Below are positions 56,462 through 64,000 of a stretch of 64,000 nt of DNA, piece by piece; within the stretch, counting starts at the first letter, position 1, and every line of letters begins with the position of its first letter. The translations under genes were made by a program, and so were the position numbers. The stretch spans positions 62,001 to 126,000 of the forward strand of contig NZ_JAPSKV010000012.1 in the NCBI RefSeq assembly GCF_031181385.1. Direction: 5' to 3'. Under the pieces are notes generated by a model that saw only the letters and a list, made by a program, of their open reading frames with translations, had not been told where the DNA came from and searched no databases. The DNA comes from Fredinandcohnia onubensis (GTDB taxonomy: Bacteria; Bacillota; Bacilli; Bacillales; Bacillaceae_L).

Positions 56462-56999
56462 TTTCGTTCCTTAATTTTTGCTTTTTGAGGAATTGTTTTT
56501 GTCGCTCTGCGATGATATCACTTCTGTCACGTAATTTATGTTTGTGAATTAATCCTTTATTGGAAAAGTCACTTGGAGCTCCCCAAGGTTGCCCAATTTG
56601 TAAAGCTTGGGAAACACAAGTTTCTATAAGGATTTGATCATGAAGTGGTAAGTTAATACTTTCATAGGGTTCGCCGATTTCTATATCATGATATTTCTTT
56701 TGTAATATTTCAATCAACTTATCAACTTGTAGACCTAACTGAGCTAAGGCAGTTTTTTGGGCCTTACATATCGTTAATGCACTTTTCATCATTCGTAAGG
56801 CACCTGCATGATTTCCACGCCGGTGATGATAAAGAGAAACTGCAATTTGAATTAAACCGACCCAATATTGCTTTCTTTCTGCAACAGGGTCTTCTTTCCA
56901 ATGATCCTCTAATATTTCATGGCATTCAAAATAGTCGCGGTCACAATGGAAGTGGATTAGATATTCAATATAAGCTTGAGGGTACAAGTGGCTTAACAC
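56457..56999 (-). CDS. ypuF: YpuF, DUF309 protein
   Basis: A 180-residue DUF309 protein with the family motif HFHCDRDYFECHEILEDHWK (His/Glu-rich, likely helical bundle) and VSLYHHRRGNHAGALRMM. It lies after ribT and before scpA as in B. subtilis. The function is unknown. The C-terminal 30 residues are strongly basic. Confidence 0.88.
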
Positions 57000-57062
57000 A
57001 CTCCTTTAACAATATGTATATGTAGTTTATCATAATTTTCATATCCATAACATGGAATAAAC

Positions 57063-57091
57063 AAGGTGTTCAGCAAAATGCCGAACACCTT
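57063..57091 (-). terminator. Terminator of the YjcZ-type gene
   Basis: AAGGTGTTC pairs with GAACACCTT; the minus-strand transcript reads on into a T-rich tract. Confidence 0.75.
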
Positions 57092-57112
57092 ATTGTCAAA
57101 TTTTAGTTTTTC

Positions 57113-57202
57113 TTAGAACCAAGCTGCACCAACAATAATTAAAAGAATAAACAATACTACGATTAAGGCAAATCCGCCTCCGAAGTTATATCCGTCACCC
57201 AT
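57113..57202 (-). CDS. YjcZ-family sporulation peptide
   Basis: A 29-residue peptide starting MGDGYNFGGGFALIVV and continuing as a hydrophobic helix ending GAAWF. This is the YjcZ family layout (Gly/Tyr-rich head plus one membrane helix), found widely in Bacillus and linked to sporulation and spore coat assembly (SscA-like). AAGGAGG lies upstream of the ATG, a very strong ribosome site. Confidence 0.88.
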   Translation of the reverse strand: MGDGYNFGGGFALIVVLFILLIIVGAAWF

Positions 57203-57418
57203 TTAAAATACCTCCTTAATTTTCTTGGTTACACAGTTATAGTATGACTTTTAGTCCTTCATGTGTGGGCGATTGTCCGTATCGACATCATTTTTTTTGA
57301 AAACTTTTGGGGCAAATATCCAAAAACCTTATATGGCTTGAATGCAAATTATGTTCTATACTAATTATTGTGTTAAAATTAACAATATGAAATTGCGATG
57401 AAGGGTATTTTTGGTGAG

Positions 57419-58183
57419 ATGAGCGAGGAATTACATTACAGCGTAAAAATTGACTCTTTTGAAGGTCCATTAGACCTTCTTTTACATTTAATCAATCGAT
57501 TAGAAATTGATATTTATGATATACCAGTAGCGGAAATTACTGAACAATACTTAATTTATATACATGCTATGAAAGTATTACAATTAGATATAGCAAGCGA
57601 ATATCTTGTCATGGCTGCTACGCTTTTAGCGATTAAAAGCAAAATGCTACTTCCAAAGCAGGAAGAAGAGCTGATTGACGAAAATTCCGAATTTGAATTT
57701 GAAGAAGACCCACGAGAAGACTTAATGAATCGCTTGATTGAATACCGTAAATATAAAAATGCTGCCGATGACCTAAAACACCTAGAAGAAGAACGGTCTC
57801 AATTATTTACGAAACCTCCAAGTGATTTAAGTGAATTCACAAAGGATGTTACAATCGATCATTCATTAGATGTCAATATCTATGACATGCTTGGAGCCTT
57901 TCAAAAGCTAATGCGCCGTAAAAAATTGCAGAGACCATTAGCGACAAGAATCACAAGACAAGAAATACCTATCGAGAAAAGGATGGAAGAGATTATTCAT
58001 GAATTAAAAGGGTATCGTGGAAAAAAGAAATTCACAGAGCTTTTTCCATACCATGATAAAAACCATATGGTTGTCACATTCCTTGCGCTTCTTGAATTAA
58101 TGAAAAAGAATGCTGTGTTAATTGAACAACAGAACAATTTTTCAGAGATTTATATATCGAGTTTGGAAAGGGATTTTATGTAA
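57419..58183 (+). CDS. scpA: Segregation and condensation protein A
   Basis: A 254-residue kleisin of the SMC-ScpAB condensin. The N-terminal SMC-neck-binding part [12 protein letters not shown] and the C-terminal winged helix ending FSEIYISS are clear. ATG 57419 agrees best with known ScpA N-termini; an in-frame ATG at 57398 has no ribosome site either. It overlaps scpB by one base. Confidence 0.94.
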   Translation: MSEELHYSVKIDSFEGPLDLLLHLINRLEIDIYDIPVAEITEQYLIYIHAMKVLQLDIASEYLVMAATLLAIKSKMLLPKQEEELIDENSEFEFEEDPREDLMNRLIEYRKYKNAADDLKHLEEERSQLFTKPPSDLSEFTKDVTIDHSLDVNIYDMLGAFQKLMRRKKLQRPLATRITRQEIPIEKRMEEIIHELKGYRGKKKFTELFPYHDKNHMVVTFLALLELMKKNAVLIEQQNNFSEIYISSLERDFM

Positions 58184-58773
58184 TGAAATTAATAGATTGG
58201 AAAGCCGTTATCGAAGGGCTTCTTTTTGCTGCTGGTGATGAGGGTTTGACATTAAAACAAATGGCACTTGTTTTAGAGATTAATGAAAGTACGGCATTAG
58301 ATATCATAAATGAGCTAATTAATGATTATAAGCAAACTGACAGAGGTATTAATTTAGTTGAAGTAGCTGGAACCTACCAACTCACCACAAAAAAGGAACA
58401 TGCCGTTTATCTGAAAAAACTAGTAGAATCACCTTCATCCTCTTCATTATCACAGGCTGCCTTAGAGACACTAGCAATTATTGCGTATCGTCAGCCGATT
58501 ACGCGTGCAGAGGTCGAAGAAATCCGTGGAGTGAAGACGGAAAGGCCGATTCAAACCTTAATAGCAAAGGCATTGATCAAAGAAGTTGGCCGTGTTGAAG
58601 GGACAGGAAGGGCTATTTTATATGGCACAACGAAGGAGTTTTTAGAGTATTTCGGTTTAAAAACATTAAAAGAATTACCTCCACTTCCTGAAAAAGTAGA
58701 TGAAGAGTATGTCCAAGAGGAAGCAGACCTGTTTTTTGAAAGATTTCAAGAAACGATAGAAGATTCAAATTAA
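58183..58773 (+). CDS. scpB: Segregation and condensation protein B
   Basis: A 196-residue protein with two winged-helix domains: [19 protein letters not shown] in the first, [21 protein letters not shown] in the second. ScpB dimers bind the central part of ScpA. The start overlaps the scpA stop (TAATG), implying coupled translation. Confidence 0.96.
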   Translation: MKLIDWKAVIEGLLFAAGDEGLTLKQMALVLEINESTALDIINELINDYKQTDRGINLVEVAGTYQLTTKKEHAVYLKKLVESPSSSSLSQAALETLAIIAYRQPITRAEVEEIRGVKTERPIQTLIAKALIKEVGRVEGTGRAILYGTTKEFLEYFGLKTLKELPPLPEKVDEEYVQEEADLFFERFQETIEDSN

Positions 58774-58848
58774 TTCACCTTAGATAAGTTAACTATGGTA
58801 ATATGAAGATATATCTAAATGGAAAATGATGGCTGATGAGGTGAAATT

Positions 58849-59262
58849 GTGTTAATTAAAAAATGTAGTGGATTTGAGCTTGAGAAAACGTTAAAAAATA
58901 CTTTTGAAGATTTCTTTAATCAATCTGAAGTCACATTTGTAGAAGATGGAGAAGAAAAAACATTACAAGTCCTTTATTTACGTTATTTTGATGAACAATT
59001 TACATCATTTACACCTTTTACTGAAGACCCGGTATTTAAAATTGATTCGAATGAAGTTTATTTCAAGGATCTCGTAGCATTAGTATGTTTACTTAAGAAT
59101 CCTGGGTACCGTCATCGTAAACGGGTATATCTCAATGAACAAAAACAATTTGAAGAGCATTTTAAAGATGTACAATTTGAGAGATTGAAAGAAATTTTTA
59201 CGCATCTCCATCATAAAAACAGCTATGAAATAAAATCACCACTGGAATTTATTCAACCATAA
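58849..59262 (+). CDS. Hypothetical protein, 137 residues
   Basis: A GTG-initiated frame with GAGGTG upstream. It codes for a soluble, acidic then basic protein with many aromatic residues (FEDFFNQ, YLRYFDEQFTSF) and an HLHHKNSYEI segment near the end. I do not recognise the family. In B. subtilis the gene after scpB is ypuI, but this sequence does not resemble what I recall of YpuI. A terminator follows. Confidence 0.75.
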   Translation: MLIKKCSGFELEKTLKNTFEDFFNQSEVTFVEDGEEKTLQVLYLRYFDEQFTSFTPFTEDPVFKIDSNEVYFKDLVALVCLLKNPGYRHRKRVYLNEQKQFEEHFKDVQFERLKEIFTHLHHKNSYEIKSPLEFIQP

Positions 59263-59265
59263 CAA

Positions 59266-59305
59266 CGAACCCCAATTGCAGTTCTTTTAAGCAATTGGGG
59301 TTTTC
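59266..59305. terminator. Bidirectional terminator
   Basis: AACCCCAATTGC pairs with GCAATTGGGGTT between two converging genes. Confidence 0.85.
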
Positions 59306-59307
59306 TA

Positions 59308-60120
59308 TTATTCTTGAACGCGCGGCTTTGTTGGATCACAATTTGGTGGATTGATTTCCTGTGTGGATTGCGCTAATTTTATTAAGTAATAACATTCTTC
59401 TCTTGCCATATGGTCTGCCATCAGTGGAGTAAGGACTCCTAGGATTTCTTTATTTAATTGCATCTCCTCTAACTCTTCAAGAAAACCTTTGAAAATTTTC
59501 ATCTCTAATTCTACATCATTGTTAAAACGGGTAAGGGCAGGGAAATCATATTGACTGGTACGTAAGAATCCAACCATTTCCACTGCTTTTAAATAAAAAT
59601 CCTCCCACTCCTTAACAAATTTCTCGCTTTTTTTGAGTAACGCTTTCTCCACACGGTCAACATTTGAAGCAATTCCGCCTGCATGTCCTGCAGCATCTAA
59701 TAGCCAAATGAGGTGGTGATGAAGCGCATGAGTTGGTGGTACACTTTTTCCTTCTACTAGAAAGCTGGATACCCGAAGCCATTCATCTAATTCGTTGACC
59801 ATATGATTGACAAAAGAAGGAGTAAGACTAATTTTTACATTTCCAACTAATTGTTCTTTAATAATATCTAATTTTAACATGCGAAGCTGTTCTCCTGCAC
59901 TTCTACCTTCTTTAATGACAGCTATTAATTGATTTGTTTGGAGAGGTTGACGTGCAGTATCTAATAAATAGTCAAATGTGTTTTTAAATTGTTTGGTTTT
60001 GGCAATTTTTGCTTCTTCGATTGGTGCTAATGAATCGTGTAAAAATCGGCTGTGGTCACCTAGAACTTGCATCCAAAACTGGGTTTCAAACAAAGCTTGC
60101 TCTTGAAAAGAATGGTTCAA
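59308..60120 (-). CDS. DUF2935 protein, helical-bundle metal-binding candidate
   Basis: A 270-residue DUF2935 protein with two similar helical domains. The N-terminal FWMQVLGDHSRFLHDSL and EEAKI segments and the C-terminal LMADHMAREECYYLIKL segment carry His/Glu residues in ferritin-like spacing. The family is frequent in Bacillus and Clostridium; its role is unknown. It is divergent from sodF with about 200 bases between, so oxidative-stress relevance is possible (inference). Confidence 0.85.
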   Translation of the reverse strand: MNHSFQEQALFETQFWMQVLGDHSRFLHDSLAPIEEAKIAKTKQFKNTFDYLLDTARQPLQTNQLIAVIKEGRSAGEQLRMLKLDIIKEQLVGNVKISLTPSFVNHMVNELDEWLRVSSFLVEGKSVPPTHALHHHLIWLLDAAGHAGGIASNVDRVEKALLKKSEKFVKEWEDFYLKAVEMVGFLRTSQYDFPALTRFNNDVELEMKIFKGFLEELEEMQLNKEILGVLTPLMADHMAREECYYLIKLAQSTQEINPPNCDPTKPRVQE

Positions 60121-60316
60121 TTCTTATACCCTCCTATATTGTTAAACGAATGCCTTTTTCATAATGATTAGGCGTTTGTCTTGATTTCTATATGTATCTG
60201 TATGTTGAAAGGATTAAAGAGGTGAATCATAAAAAGACATTTTAATCCTCCTTTATAGTCACAAAAGAGGGTTATACGCATACGATAGTGACGATTAAAC
60301 CCTAGGGAGGATAAAG

Positions 60317-61195
60317 ATGAGCACCCCTGAAAAGTATGTAGAAGAAGTGAAACAATGGTTTTTGAAGCTGAAAAGTCAATTTGAAAATGAACGGAATGAA
60401 GACCTGCAATCTTATTTATCAAATTTTTCATCTTTCTTAGATTCAATAGAAGAGAATCTAACACCGACGAGCTTGCTTGAATTGCAGGAGGAAGTGGAGT
60501 TACTTTATAATGCTGGATTAAGATTTGCCGAACAGTCAGAAGAAAATGGAGAGCTCGGAGAAGTAAGAAGGATTGGAATTGGGCAGCATACATTACCACC
60601 TCTCCCATATGACTATGATGCACTCGAGCCATATATATCAAAAGAAATCATGAGACTGCATCATGATAACCACCATAAAAGCTATGTTGACGGTTTAAAT
60701 AAGGCTGAGAAAATGATGGAAAAGGCACGTGACACAGGTGATTACGAATTACTAAAGCATTGGGAAAGAGAAGCTGCTTTTAATGGATCTGGTCACTATT
60801 TGCATACAATTTTTTGGGAAGTTATGAAGCCAAAAGGTGGAGGAATGCCAGGTCGAGAATTGCTTAGGAAGATTAATAGGGATTTTGGAAGTTTTGAGGT
60901 GTTTAAGAGACATTTCAGTGAAGCTGCAAATAAGGTCGAAGGAGTCGGTTGGGCGATTCTGGTATGGTCGCCAAGGGCAGGGCGCTTAGAAATTCTTCAA
61001 TCAGAACGTCATCAGTTCATGACACAATGGGATACGATTCCTTTACTCGTTTTAGATGTCTGGGAACACGCTTATTATCTTCAGTATAAAAATGTTCGTG
61101 CAGATTATGTGAAAAATTGGTGGAATATCGTCAATTGGGATCAAGTTGAACGTCGTTTTAAGGAAGCATCAAAACTTCAGTGGAAACAGTATTAA
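60317..61195 (+). CDS. sodF: Superoxide dismutase Fe/Mn with N-terminal extension (SodF-like)
   Basis: A 292-residue protein. The SOD domain begins at about residue 95 (HTLPPLPYDYDALEP). Metal ligands are His in MRLHHDNHH, His in GSGHYLHTIFW, and Asp and His in DVWEHAYYLQY. Residues 1-90 form an extra charged helical region of unknown role, also present in B. subtilis SodF (281 residues). RBS GGGAGG precedes the ATG. Confidence 0.92.
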   Translation: MSTPEKYVEEVKQWFLKLKSQFENERNEDLQSYLSNFSSFLDSIEENLTPTSLLELQEEVELLYNAGLRFAEQSEENGELGEVRRIGIGQHTLPPLPYDYDALEPYISKEIMRLHHDNHHKSYVDGLNKAEKMMEKARDTGDYELLKHWEREAAFNGSGHYLHTIFWEVMKPKGGGMPGRELLRKINRDFGSFEVFKRHFSEAANKVEGVGWAILVWSPRAGRLEILQSERHQFMTQWDTIPLLVLDVWEHAYYLQYKNVRADYVKNWWNIVNWDQVERRFKEASKLQWKQY

Positions 61196-61210
61196 TTCAA
61201 TATTTGCTAA

Positions 61211-61238
61211 GCTGACCTTGTGTTGGTCAGTTTTTTTG
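61211..61238 (+). terminator. Terminator after sodF
   Basis: CTGACC pairs with GGTCAG, followed by seven T residues. Confidence 0.8.
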
Positions 61239-61297
61239 TGTCCCTTTTACTGTTTAACTCAGGCCTTGGAACTTTTCGATGTTTGTACATATTTTAT

Positions 61298-61327
61298 TCA
61301 TATAGGTGGACATGTTCTGCATACACT
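61298..61327 (+). promoter_or_regulatory. Probable sigma-E promoter of dacB-spmA-spmB
   Basis: TCATATA (61298-61304) and CATACACT (61320-61327), 15 bases apart, match the sigma-E elements KMATATT and CATACAMT at 6 of 7 and 8 of 8 positions. dacB is sigma-E dependent in B. subtilis. Confidence 0.75.
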
Positions 61328-61358
61328 TTTACAAAACAGCAAAAGGGACGGGGATCGA

Positions 61359-62501
61359 ATGACATTTATTCGCAGAAGAATTTTTATACTTATCATCACT
61401 GTTATGGTTCTCTTAGGCTTAGTTCCTCAAAAAACGAGCGCACTTTCTGTTAGTGCAAAAGGTGCGATCTTAATAGAGCAAGAGTCTGGTAGAATTTTGT
61501 TTGAAAAAAATGCACATCAACGAATGAGAATCGCAAGTATTACAAAAATCATGACGGCTATCATCGCCATTGAATCAGGAAAACTAAACGAGATGGTTAA
61601 GGTGAGTAATAAAGCTGTGCGAACAGAAGGCTCCTCCTTATATTTAAAGCCTAATGAACAAATAAAGCTTGAGGATTTAGTTTATGGATTGATGTTACGA
61701 TCTGGTAATGACTCTGCAGTTGCTATCGCTGAGCATGTGGGTGGTAGTTTGGAAGGCTTTGTTTTTATGATGAACCAAAAAGCTGCCGAAATTGGTATGC
61801 AAAACACAGAGTTTGCAAATCCACACGGGTTGGATGACCATGAAAATCACTATTCATCTGCTTATGACATGGCCATTTTAACCCGATATGCGATGATGAA
61901 CGAAAAATATCGGGAGATTGCCGGGACAAAAGTGCATCGTGCCCCTAACCCAACTGAAAAATGGGATCGTGTTTGGAGAAATAAAAATAAGTTACTGACG
62001 AAGCTTTACCCGTATAGCACAGGCGGAAAAACAGGCTATACAAAGCGAGCCAAACGGACCTTGGTATCAACTGCAACAAAGGATGGAATTGATTTAATTG
62101 CTGTAACGATAAATGCCTCTGATGACTGGAATGATCATATGAATATGTTTAACAGAGCTTTTGAAACGTATGATTTAGTAAAGGTCATCAAAGAAGGCGA
62201 TCTTCAAACAGATAATAGTTTTTATAAAGGGAAAGTATTTGTGGATCATGACTTCATGTACCCTCTAAGTGAGGAAGAGAAAAAGAATATTAAGCTCGAC
62301 ATTTCTTTATTGGAACCTGAAAAAGAGTGGCGTAAACCAGAAGCAGTTCCAGACATAGTAGGAACTATTACTGTGAACCTTGGTGATGAGACGATTGAGG
62401 AGATGCCTATCTATTTTGATAACGGCAATGTCGAAAGGTCCAAGGAAACATTTTGGGAAACACTAAAAAGTATTTTTCTAGTAATTTTAGGGGTTAGATG
62501 A
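61359..62501 (+). CDS. dacB: Sporulation D-alanyl-D-alanine carboxypeptidase DacB
   Basis: A 380-residue low-molecular-weight PBP (PBP5*; 382 in B. subtilis) that trims spore-cortex stem peptides and limits cross-linking. The signal peptide ends near KTSALS. The active site is S60-I-T-K63, then SGN in RSGND and KTG in GGKTGY. ATG 61359 has GGGACGGGG upstream; the longer frame from 61146 runs back through the sodF terminator and is spurious. The stop overlaps spmA. Confidence 0.94.
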   Translation: MTFIRRRIFILIITVMVLLGLVPQKTSALSVSAKGAILIEQESGRILFEKNAHQRMRIASITKIMTAIIAIESGKLNEMVKVSNKAVRTEGSSLYLKPNEQIKLEDLVYGLMLRSGNDSAVAIAEHVGGSLEGFVFMMNQKAAEIGMQNTEFANPHGLDDHENHYSSAYDMAILTRYAMMNEKYREIAGTKVHRAPNPTEKWDRVWRNKNKLLTKLYPYSTGGKTGYTKRAKRTLVSTATKDGIDLIAVTINASDDWNDHMNMFNRAFETYDLVKVIKEGDLQTDNSFYKGKVFVDHDFMYPLSEEEKKNIKLDISLLEPEKEWRKPEAVPDIVGTITVNLGDETIEEMPIYFDNGNVERSKETFWETLKSIFLVILGVR

Positions 62502-63103
62502 CGATGGTTAATATCATATGGGTTGCGATGACAATTATTGGGATAATCTTTGCCGTAGTGAATGGAACCATCAGTGAGGTAAATGAAGCGATCTTTAAGG
62601 GAGCATCAGAAGCTGTTACTATTTGTATTGGTTTAATTAGTGTCCTTGTTTTTTGGTTAGGACTCATGAGAATTGCACAAGAGGCTGGTTTATTAGAAAA
62701 ACTCTCAAAATTATTTCGTCCAGTGGTTAGACGGTTATTCCCGGAAGTTCCGGTAGAGCATCCAGCTATGGGATACATCCTCTCAAATATGATTGCCAAT
62801 ATGTTTGGACTCGGAAATGCAGCAACACCCATGGGTATTAAAGCGATGGAGCAATTAAGAGAACTTAATGGCGGCAAAACCTCGGCTAGTCGATCAATGA
62901 TTACGTTTCTAGCGATTAATACTTCGAGTTTAACGCTTATCCCTACTACTGTAATTGCGATTAGGATGACCTACGAATCTACAAATCCGACTGAAATTGT
63001 AGGAACAACCCTCATAGCAACGATTTGTTCGACCATAGGAGCCATACTAATAGATCGATATTTTTATTATCGACGGATGAAGAAGGGTGGCTTTGAAAAA
63101 TGA
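62498..63103 (+). CDS. spmA: Spore maturation protein A
   Basis: A 201-residue membrane protein of the nucleoside-recognition (Gate) family with about five helices and the MFGLGNAATPMGIKAMEQL motif. With SpmB it is needed for proper dehydration of the spore core. Its ATG overlaps the dacB TGA by four bases. Confidence 0.95.
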   Translation: MTMVNIIWVAMTIIGIIFAVVNGTISEVNEAIFKGASEAVTICIGLISVLVFWLGLMRIAQEAGLLEKLSKLFRPVVRRLFPEVPVEHPAMGYILSNMIANMFGLGNAATPMGIKAMEQLRELNGGKTSASRSMITFLAINTSSLTLIPTTVIAIRMTYESTNPTEIVGTTLIATICSTIGAILIDRYFYYRRMKKGGFEK

Positions 63104-63630
63104 GTGTAATCAATTCCATATCACTTTGGTTAATACCTGCGATTATCGGATTTATCCTTCTTTATGGGACATTTAAAAGAATTCCAACCTATGAAACCTT
63201 TGTAGAGGGAGGAAAGGAAGGTATTAAGATATCCTTTTCCATCATCCCTTTTTTGGTTGGGATGTTGGTTTCCATTTCAATCTTTCGAGCATCAGGTGCA
63301 ATGGAGTTTTTCATTAATTTAATTCGCCCAGCGCTTGAATTTGTTGGGTTTCCTGCAGAAGTTGCTCCTTTAGCGCTGATTAGGCCAATATCTGGAACCG
63401 CGGCGTTAGGAATGACGACAGATTTAATAGCTACATATGGCCCTGATTCTTTTATTGGTAGACTTGCTTCAACTATGCAAGGAAGTACAGATACAACTTT
63501 GTATATTTTAACGGTCTATTTCGGAGCCGTAGGAATTAAGAAAATGGGCGATGCGTTAAAGGTCGGTCTTTTGGCAGATTTAGTTGGCATCGTGGCGAGT
63601 ATAATTGTCGTAACTTTAATATTTGGTTAA
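63100..63630 (+). CDS. spmB: Spore maturation protein B
   Basis: A 176-residue membrane protein, also of the Gate family (PISGTAALGMTTDLI, STMQGSTDTTLYIL). It works with SpmA in spore core maturation. Its ATG overlaps the spmA TGA by four bases, so dacB, spmA and spmB form a translationally coupled operon. Confidence 0.95.
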   Translation: MSVINSISLWLIPAIIGFILLYGTFKRIPTYETFVEGGKEGIKISFSIIPFLVGMLVSISIFRASGAMEFFINLIRPALEFVGFPAEVAPLALIRPISGTAALGMTTDLIATYGPDSFIGRLASTMQGSTDTTLYILTVYFGAVGIKKMGDALKVGLLADLVGIVASIIVVTLIFG

Positions 63631-63633
63631 GTA

Positions 63634-63664
63634 GAAAACACGTGAAAACGTGTTTCTTTTTTAT
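63634..63664 (+). terminator. Terminator after spmB
   Basis: GAAAACACGT pairs with ACGTGTTTC around AAA, followed by a T run. Confidence 0.8.
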
Positions 63665-63755
63665 ATAGGAAAGTTCTGGGTTGGGCATACTAGAGAATGT
63701 TTTTATCTTGTGAAAATACAAAGAAACAAGTAAGATGTTTAAGGGGTGAGCATAG

Positions 63756-64000
63756 ATGGAACGTTTACAGAAAGTAATAGCACATGCAGGTGTAGCATCA
63801 AGGAGAAAAGCTGAGGAGCTTATTGTTGCTGGACATGTTAAGGTGAATGGAAAAGTTGTAAAGGAGTTAGGGATTAAAGTAGGCTCAAACGATAAAATTG
63901 AGGTAAGCGGCATTCCACTTGAAAGGGAAGAGCCTGTTTATTTTTTATTTTATAAACCACGTTCTGTGATATCTAGTGTAAGTGATGATAAGGGTAGAAA
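63756..64000 (+). CDS. rluB: 23S rRNA pseudouridine synthase RluB, N-terminal part (runs off the window)
   Basis: The frame is open to the window end (81 full codons). It starts with an S4 RNA-binding domain, MERLQKVIAHAGVASRRKAE, then GHVKVNGKVV and FYKPRSVISSV, the start of the catalytic domain. RluB modifies 23S rRNA at the position equivalent to E. coli U2605. RBS AAGGGGTGAG precedes the ATG. It follows spmB as in B. subtilis ypuL. Confidence 0.93.
   Translation, partial: MERLQKVIAHAGVASRRKAEELIVAGHVKVNGKVVKELGIKVGSNDKIEVSGIPLEREEPVYFLFYKPRSVISSVSDDKGR

Noticed and set aside
61146-61358. N-terminal extension of dacB back to 61146
   Set aside because: It would start inside sodF and read through the sodF terminator and the sigma-E-like promoter; ATG 61359 begins a normal signal peptide.

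Overview
The window looks like chromosomal DNA from an endospore-forming, low-GC Bacillaceae bacterium (Bacillus sensu lato). The evidence is gene content and order: the B. subtilis yqj-yqk-fur-xerD-drm-pupG-pdp-dacF-spoIIA-spoVA-lysA-ypuA-ppiB-rib-scp-dacB-spm-rluB backbone is recognisable along almost the whole length, with A/T-rich intergenic DNA, strong GGAGG ribosome sites, T-box and FMN riboswitches, and LexA-, Fur- and PerR-type operators. The species cannot be named from this alone.

Layout. 1-6.4 kb: 3' part of a SNF2 helicase, the old yellow enzyme namA, two secreted proteins and an MFS exporter. 6.5-13.8 kb: proI under a proline T-box, yqjP, yqjQ, a seven-unit 53-bp hairpin repeat array, a Xi-class glutathione-transferase-like gene, a GNAT gene, and the SOS-type yqjW (Y-family polymerase) with yqjX. 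13.8-18.8 kb: a hydroxamate-siderophore ABC importer and a divergent ferredoxin/flavodoxin-type reductase, each with a Fur box in the gap between them. 18.9-23.2 kb: a RimJ-type acetyltransferase, an unusual fusion of a dihydroorotate-dehydrogenase-like domain with a polytopic membrane domain, a CDGSH Fe-S protein, and yqkB-yqkC-yqkD. 23.4-30.4 kb: an RND exporter, then HMG-CoA lyase divergent from a thiolase-scoA-scoB operon (leucine and acetoacetate metabolism). 30.4-37 kb: yqkE, yqkF, the tiny FtsZ inhibitor gene mciZ, nudF, an endonuclease Q homologue, a 153-bp triplicated intergenic repeat, spoIIM, fur, yqzK and xerD. 37-41.8 kb: nucleoside salvage (deoB, pupG, pdp) and dacF. 42-48.7 kb: the complete spoIIA operon (sigma-F and its anti-sigma/anti-anti-sigma pair) and the complete seven-gene spoVA operon (dipicolinate channel). 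48.9-64 kb: lysA, ypuA, ppiB, FMN riboswitch plus ribDE-ribBA-ribH-ribT, ypuF, a YjcZ-type peptide, scpAB, an N-terminally extended superoxide dismutase, dacB-spmA-spmB and the start of rluB.

Functionally the window is mostly housekeeping and sporulation genes. Sigma-F is made from a sigma-H-like promoter. MciZ, SpoIIM, DacB and SpmAB act in septation, engulfment and cortex formation. SpoVA is read from a sigma-G-like promoter. Iron and redox functions form a second theme (Fur, PerR-like box, siderophore import, CDGSH protein, A-type Fe-S protein, SodF).

I found no clearly new defence or biosynthetic system. The items I would look at again are the DHOD-like/membrane fusion with an eroded catalytic centre, the 53-bp array whose unit junctions fold into covarying hairpins, two dispersed structured repeats with a compensatory base change, the 153-bp triplication upstream of spoIIM, and the Xi-class transferase with a divergent thiol-binding region.
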